Source of the DNA: Schistocerca nitens
Lineage: Eukaryota; Arthropoda; Insecta; Orthoptera; Acrididae
DNA: 64,000 nucleotides
Direction of reading: 5' to 3'
Assembly (NCBI RefSeq): GCF_023898315.1
Contig: NC_064617.1
Location: forward strand, 619,619,000 to 619,682,999
Below the pieces are notes generated by a model that saw nothing but the letters and a program-made list of their open reading frames with translations, was not told the DNA's origin and searched no databases. Positions 59,171 through 64,000 of the stretch are shown in pieces. Within the stretch, counting starts at the first letter, position 1, and each line of letters begins with the position of its first letter. A program made the position numbers and the translations under genes.

Positions 59171-60594
59171 GAGTACTAAGGAACCGGCTCACAGTAATTA
59201 ACGTCCCATCGGATCCTCTCTGAAATACTGTACTGCATTTTCACTATAACCTACGACATCTCATCTTGTTTATCTCGAATCCGTTTTTCGCTACGGCATT
59301 ATTTATCTGACTAAGTTCTCACGCTAAAGTAAGATTGCATTATTTACGAGGATTTACCAAGGCGCTTCCTTATCTCTAGTGAGCCCTTCTCTTTAATTTT
59401 GTTATCATTTCAAAAGCTTCTTAATAACCTGAAGTACCTCTGTTATCAGCACTTCAATCAGCGTGACTTCTGGAAAGCTCTGAGTTCTTCAGAATGCTAT
59501 GATTCTGGAAAAGCAGGGGCCAACATCTTAAAGCAGCAGGTAACTGTATTCTTCAACTTAAGTTTAATTACTGGTCTATGGCATTTGTTGTCACATTCAA
59601 TTCCCTACACCGAAATCAACATGTCCTCTAACGATTTACTTGAGGCTAGAAGGTGTGTATCAAGCATTGAGAGTCATTTACTTTCTGCAGATCAAACACA
59701 GCTTGAATAACTGGTAAGGAATATACACTTTTCACTCAATAATTTATTGTTTATGCACTTGAGTGGGGCACATTAGCCATGGACATAGACTAATCGTAGA
59801 CAGCTATCGTCATGCTTTTAAGAGTTTAATCTGGCCTACCAGACTATGTTCATTTGTCTGCTGAAGTACAAGTTGTTAAAATTATTCGATAATATTACGT
59901 TTCAGGGGATGCATAAGAACCAGTTACCCAACATTCTACGTGGACTAAATTATATGAGAAAATAGACAAAGATCGCTCTAGGAACTCCTACAGCTACAGG
60001 AATCCTAAAGGTCGATATGGAAAACAGTGAAGAGATAATTCTGCAAAGCGCTTCCGTCAACGCATGGTCATTCTATGAGTGTGCGGAAGACCATTCTGTG
60101 GTTCTTTGGAGTCCTGTGATTCCTCAGCAGGATACACGGAAACATCACGTTAAGTATGCAGCCGAACTAAAACTGCTGGCCAACATTCATGAACATTTTA
60201 ATAAAAATGAATTTGGCAGACACACTGACGCCTTGAATCTACAGGGGGAAAAAACCACCGACACTGGCCTTTACAGAAAAAAAATCACAAATGTCGTATT
60301 TCGGAACCGCAAGAGCTTCTGTAGATATAAATCATTAACTTCCAGGTTCAGTCATCTGGTTACCTTCAGGCATCATAACATTATTCCCATCGACTTGTGT
60401 GCTAACGTTCTTACCGTGGTGTAAAATAAAATAAGAAACAGACCTTCCTCACTTCCGTCAGTATAAAATGCAGTATCAATAAAATGGATCACCTCATATT
60501 CTTTCATAATCAGGTTCCATTGTGGAGTGCACTCCATGAGCTACTGAAGCATCTTCTCCATACTTGTAGAATGGGTTTGGTTTCAGGAATTGTA
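59171..60594. other. No gene seen
   Basis: Two open frames (59399-59710, 60017-60424) have no recognisable domain and no supporting splice or start context; not called. Confidence 0.4.
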
Positions 60595-60731
60595 TTGGCA
60601 GTTGCGAATATGAACCGCCTTTGGTTGTACATTAGAATAACGACAGTGAAAATTGGTCCCAGACCGCGACTCGATCCCAGATTTCCCGCTTTACGCGAGC
60701 GGTTGCCTTAGCGGCTTCGGCTATCCGTGCA
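60595..60731 (-). mobile_element. tRNA-derived SINE, family C
   Basis: Minus strand GTGCACGGATAGCCGAAGCC head, a B box GGGATCGAGTCGCGG, then TTTTCACTGTCGTTATTC and a tail with GGTTCATATTCGCAACTGC. The same family occurs on the plus strand at 62901-63050. Confidence 0.8.
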
Positions 60732-61625
60732 CAAATTACTGACAGACCCATACTTCCATCTGTCGTCGTCTTGGTGTCACAACCTACACTCTACGTATGT
60801 TCCCTTCCAGGGATGACATACACTGAGGTGGCAAAAGGTATCTGATACCTTCTAATATTGTGTCGGAGCTTCGTATGTCTTGCATAGTGCAGCAAGTCGA
60901 CGTGGCATGAACTCAACAAGTCGTTGGAAGTCCCCAGCAGAAATAATGAGCCATGCTGCCTCTTTAGCTGTCCATCATTGCGAAAGTGTTGGCGATGCAG
61001 AACGTTGGGTACTAACTAACCTCTCGATTGCAACCCATAAAAGTTCGTTGGGATTAATGACCGACGATCTTGGGGCAAAATCATTAGCTGTAACTGTCCA
61101 GAATGTTCTTCAAATCAATGGCGAACAGTTGTGCCCACTGACATGGTGCATAGTCATCCATACAAAATCCGTGATTGTTTGGTAACATGAAGTCCACGAA
61201 TGGCTGTATATGGTCTCCAAGAAACCAATGTAACGATTTACAGTGAATGTTCAGTTCAGCTGGACCGAAGGACACAGTCCATTCCATTTACATACAGCTC
61301 ACACCATTGAGTCCCTGGCTTCATGGCCTCTGCGCCACACTTGAACCCTACCGTCAGCTCTTACTAACGAAATCTGGACTCTTCTGACGGGGCCATGCTT
61401 TTCCAGCCATCTAGGATCCAACCGATATGGTCACGAACCCAGGAGAGGGACTGCCGGCGATATCGTTCTGGTATCAAAGGTGTCCCGCGTCGGTCGTCTG
61501 CTGCCATGGCCCTCTAACACTAATTTCGCTGGACTGTCATAACAGATACCTTCGCTGTACGTCCCACATTGACTTGGGCGGTTAGTTTACGTAGTTTGCT
61601 TGTCTGTTACCACTGTGAACTCTAC

Positions 61626-61798
61626 ATCTACATCTACATCTACATCCATACTCCGCAAGCCACCTGACGGTGTGTGGCGGAGGGTCTTCGCGAGATATAC
61701 GTAGGAGGTAGCAATATACTGCTTGACCCCTCGGTGAAGGTATGTTCTCGAAACTTCAACAAAAGCACGTACCGAGCTACTGAGCGTCTCTACAGCAA
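61626..61798 (-). mobile_element. LINE 3' end with (CTACAT)n tail
   Basis: The CTACAT repeat (61622-61646) and TACTCCGCAAGCCACC are the complement of the 3' end of the LINE at 26.7 kb. Only the 3' UTR is present at this point; further remnant may follow the next SINE up to about 62145. Confidence 0.85.
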
Positions 61799-61810
61799 TA
61801 TTAGGACGTA

Positions 61811-62036
61811 TTGGGTTGGGTTGTTTTGGGGGAAGAGACCAAATTGCGAGGTCATCGGTCACATCGGTTTAGGGAAGGACGGGGAAGGAAGTCGTCCGTG
61901 CCCTTTCAAAGGAACCATCCCGGTATTTGCCTGGAGCGATTTAGGGAAATCACGGAAAACCTAAATGAGGATGGCCGGACGCGGGATTGAACCGTCGTCC
62001 TCCCGAGTAAGCTAACCACTGCGCCACCTCGCTCGG
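61811..62036 (-). mobile_element. tRNA-derived SINE, family D
   Basis: TTGGGTTGTTTTGGGGGAAG at one end and a tRNA-like head (complement of AACCACTGCGCCACCTCGCT) at the other. Flanks TATTAGGACGTA (61799-61810) and TATTAGGAGGTA (62037-62048), one mismatch in 12. Confidence 0.9.
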
Positions 62037-62145
62037 TATTAGGAGGTATCGAGTGACTTTTGTGACCTTGGTGTAGAGGGGTTGAGATATCCCTGATAGG
62101 TTTTTTACTCAGGTGACATCGAATAGCTAGTTCACAATCGAATCC

Positions 62146-62395
62146 AATGGAAATGGAAATGAGCGGTTAGCTTCATTGGGCGGGAGGCCCTTTACGGGGC
62201 AGATCCTGACGCCTTGGTGCAGGTCTTATTACGTTCGACGCCATATTGGGCGACTTGCACACCGGATGGGGATGAAATGATAATGAAGACAACATAACAC
62301 CCAGTCCCTGAGTGGAGAAAATCCCCGACCCAGCCGGGAATCGAACCTGGGCCCGTAGGACGGCAATCTGTCACGCTGACCACTCAGCTATCGGA
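62146..62395 (-). mobile_element. tRNA-derived SINE, family E
   Basis: Tail ATGGAAATGGAAATGAGCGG; on the minus strand the head contains GATAGCTGAGTGGTCAGCGT (A box) and GGTTCGATTCCCGG (B box). About 250 bp. Confidence 0.88.
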
Positions 62396-62900
62396 ATCTC
62401 TACGAAAACGCCGCTATTCTCTCTCATTAAGGGAAGATCCTCGACCACGGTGTTGTCTGTGGTGAGAGGTAATGCCTGAAATTTGGTATTCTCGGCATAC
62501 TCTTGACACTGTGGATCTCGAAATACTGAATTTCCTAACGATTTCGGAAATGGAATTCCCCATGCGTCTAGGTCCAGCTACCATTCCGCGTTCAGTCTGT
62601 TAATTCCCGTCGTAGGGTCATAATCACTTCTGAATGTTTTCACGTGAATCACCTGAGTGCAAATGACACCTCCGTTACAGCACTACTCTTTCGTATTTTG
62701 TGTACGCGATACTACCGCCATCTGTATATTAGCACATTGCTATCAGATGACTTTTTCACCTGAGTATATTTACTGGGAGTCGAACCCAGGGCCTCCACTG
62801 GCAAGAAATACATCCTTCATGGACGGGAATATAAGTTACGTACGAGTGCAGGTTGTGACATAAAGGTGACGACATATGGCAGTATGGGTCTTTCCATGGT

Positions 62901-63050
62901 TCGTGCATGGATAGCCGAAGCAGTTACGACAACTGCTCGCCTAAAGCCGGTAATCCAAGTTCGAGTTCTCGTCCGGCACAAATTTACACTGTCGTCATTC
63001 TAAAATACAGACTAAGGTGGTTCGTATTCGCAACTGCGAATACATTTCCT
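62901..63050 (+). mobile_element. tRNA-derived SINE, family C
   Basis: GTGCATGGATAGCCGAAGCA head, B box AAGTTCGAGTTCTCG, CGGCACAAATTTACACTGTC and tail GGTTCGTATTCGCAACTGCG. Matches the minus-strand copy at 60595-60731. Confidence 0.8.
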
Positions 63051-64000
63051 GTATTTCTTCACAGCTGTAGTCGCTGCAGTGTATATTCCAGCGACCAGTC
63101 CTACATGTCGGATGGATTACAGCATCCTACTTCTTAATAACACGCAAACTTTCATGGTTTGGATTCAGGTGTACGGTTTGGAAAACAGTTTCCCTAAAAT
63201 GATCCAGTTGTAGGTTTAAAGAGTATGGATCTGCAAGAATTCTTTTCCTACTCATGTCTGTTCGATGTGCAGACTACCAACCGTTGACGTAAGGCGCGGC
63301 CCCCTGAGGTGGCGTGTACGTGACAGTCCGTTGTGTCTGATCCACAAAGGAGGGTGGGCCGACGTGGAGACATGACAGAACGGCAGATAACATCTTTCGC
63401 GACATCCATGGCAGCACCGCAAATGAAGCTGCCTAATTGGTTAGTTTCTCTACTCGGACTGTGCAAAGTTTTCACAAGAAGGAGTGTACCACTCACTAAC
63501 GGTCGTGTAAAGCGGCCTAAGACCTGTGGTTGCAAATATATCTGAACTATCAGGCACCAGATATGAATATCCTTGTTAACGACAGTGAGTTCAACAGGCC
63601 AAGGAAAACAGAGAAATGACAGTGCATGACCGTAGGCGTGTACTTTGATACGACGATTCGTGATTTTCTCTATTTTCAGTTCATGCATGGAGTGGAGAGC
63701 AACGACGGCACTACACAGTGAGACGTTTAGCTCGCACTGTGTTGACTGGCTTTTTTTAATATTTCTTTGACCCCTGAGTAGTAATACTCGTTCATATTAA
63801 TACAAATACGAATTACGAAGCTTATTTCATCATTATAGTTGACCAGGTATTGTCTTTTTGTCTGCAGCGAAGCAGAAATCAACGTCCCGGCAGCTTCGTA
63901 GCTCTACGGTATGTAATCATCGATGCGTGGCTTTAGCTGTACACGACATACCTGCAGAAATACGTGGACTCTGTTCCTCGTGCAAGGTCAGACGTGATGT
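63051..64000. other. No gene seen
   Basis: A 146-codon minus-strand open frame (63248-63688) has no recognisable domain. No repeats identified. Confidence 0.4.

Larger units (their letters stand above)
60821..62764 (-). mobile_element. Tc1-like transposon containing a LINE tail and two SINEs
   Basis: The left end CACTGAGGTGGCAAAAGG follows TA (60819-60820); the right end ...TTTTTCACCTGAG is its diverged complement. Transposase on the minus strand is highly decayed. Visible blocks are near 61140-61190 (DDYAPCQWA; the family has DDNAPCH) and 61340-61400. The element is interrupted at 61626-62397, with CTCTAC at both junctions (61620-61625, 62398-62403). It belongs to the same family as 28911-29819. 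Confidence 0.88.

Noticed and set aside
59399-59710. 103-codon open frame
   Set aside because: Unrecognised and isolated; could be exon or chance, no support.
60017-60424. 135-codon open frame as a host gene
   Set aside because: No recognisable domain, no splice or polyadenylation context; low-complexity to mixed composition.
62755-62800. tRNA-like B box GGGTTCGACTCCCAG on the minus strand after the Tc1 end
   Set aside because: Only one box seen and no head or tail; too weak to call a SINE.
1-64000. CRISPR arrays, operons, phage or bacterial defence systems
   Set aside because: Repeats are dispersed eukaryotic transposons; no direct-repeat/spacer array or bacterial gene organisation exists.

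Overview
This 64-kb window is non-coding, repeat-saturated DNA from a large animal genome. The best guess is an orthopteran insect, locust/grasshopper (Schistocerca type). That is an inference from the dense tRNA-headed SINEs, the many Tc1/mariner fossils, the insect-type non-LTR retrotransposons and the one host gene, a two-domain peritrophin-like chitin-binding protein. There are no operons, CRISPR arrays or bacterial features. Most short open frames are chance or decayed transposon pieces.

Layout. 1-7.6 kb: SINEs and two Tc1-like transposons, one carrying a SINE. 7.9-12.3 kb: one LINE copy cut by three later insertions (a 1.8-kb TIR transposon, a SINE and a 1.2-kb Tc1). 12.6-22.0 kb: a mariner transposon split by a young 8.3-kb LTR retroelement whose ~1.76-kb LTRs are about 99% identical; its interior keeps gag-like, acidic and integrase-tail coding parts, and no reverse transcriptase was seen. 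22.2-23.4 kb: two mariner remnants facing opposite ways, one with two SINEs. 23.85-24.93 kb: the host gene. 25.5-26.7 kb: a 5'-truncated LINE with an open RT frame. 28.6-35.6 kb: a run of Tc1/mariner fossils, one inserted in another, and one containing a perfect 20-bp hairpin. 36.3-42.0 kb: a full-length LINE with ORF1, endonuclease, RT and RNase H, flanked by an exact 12-bp target-site duplication. 42.9-49.7 kb: more IS630/Tc1/mariner fossils, a LINE tail, a 579-bp foldback MITE and SINEs. 50.5-58 kb: LINE fragments. 58-64 kb: transposon fossils, including a Tc1 copy that received a LINE tail and two different SINEs.

The elements do not work together as a system; they record successive insertions. 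Shared target-site duplications, the empty site in a sister copy and the nesting give a relative order. No previously undescribed functional system could be supported. The most unusual items are the LTR element's gene content (gag-like plus an acidic ORF with KKPPD repeats), the foldback MITE, the hairpin consistent with a template switch, and the chitin-binding gene with an uncertain first exon.
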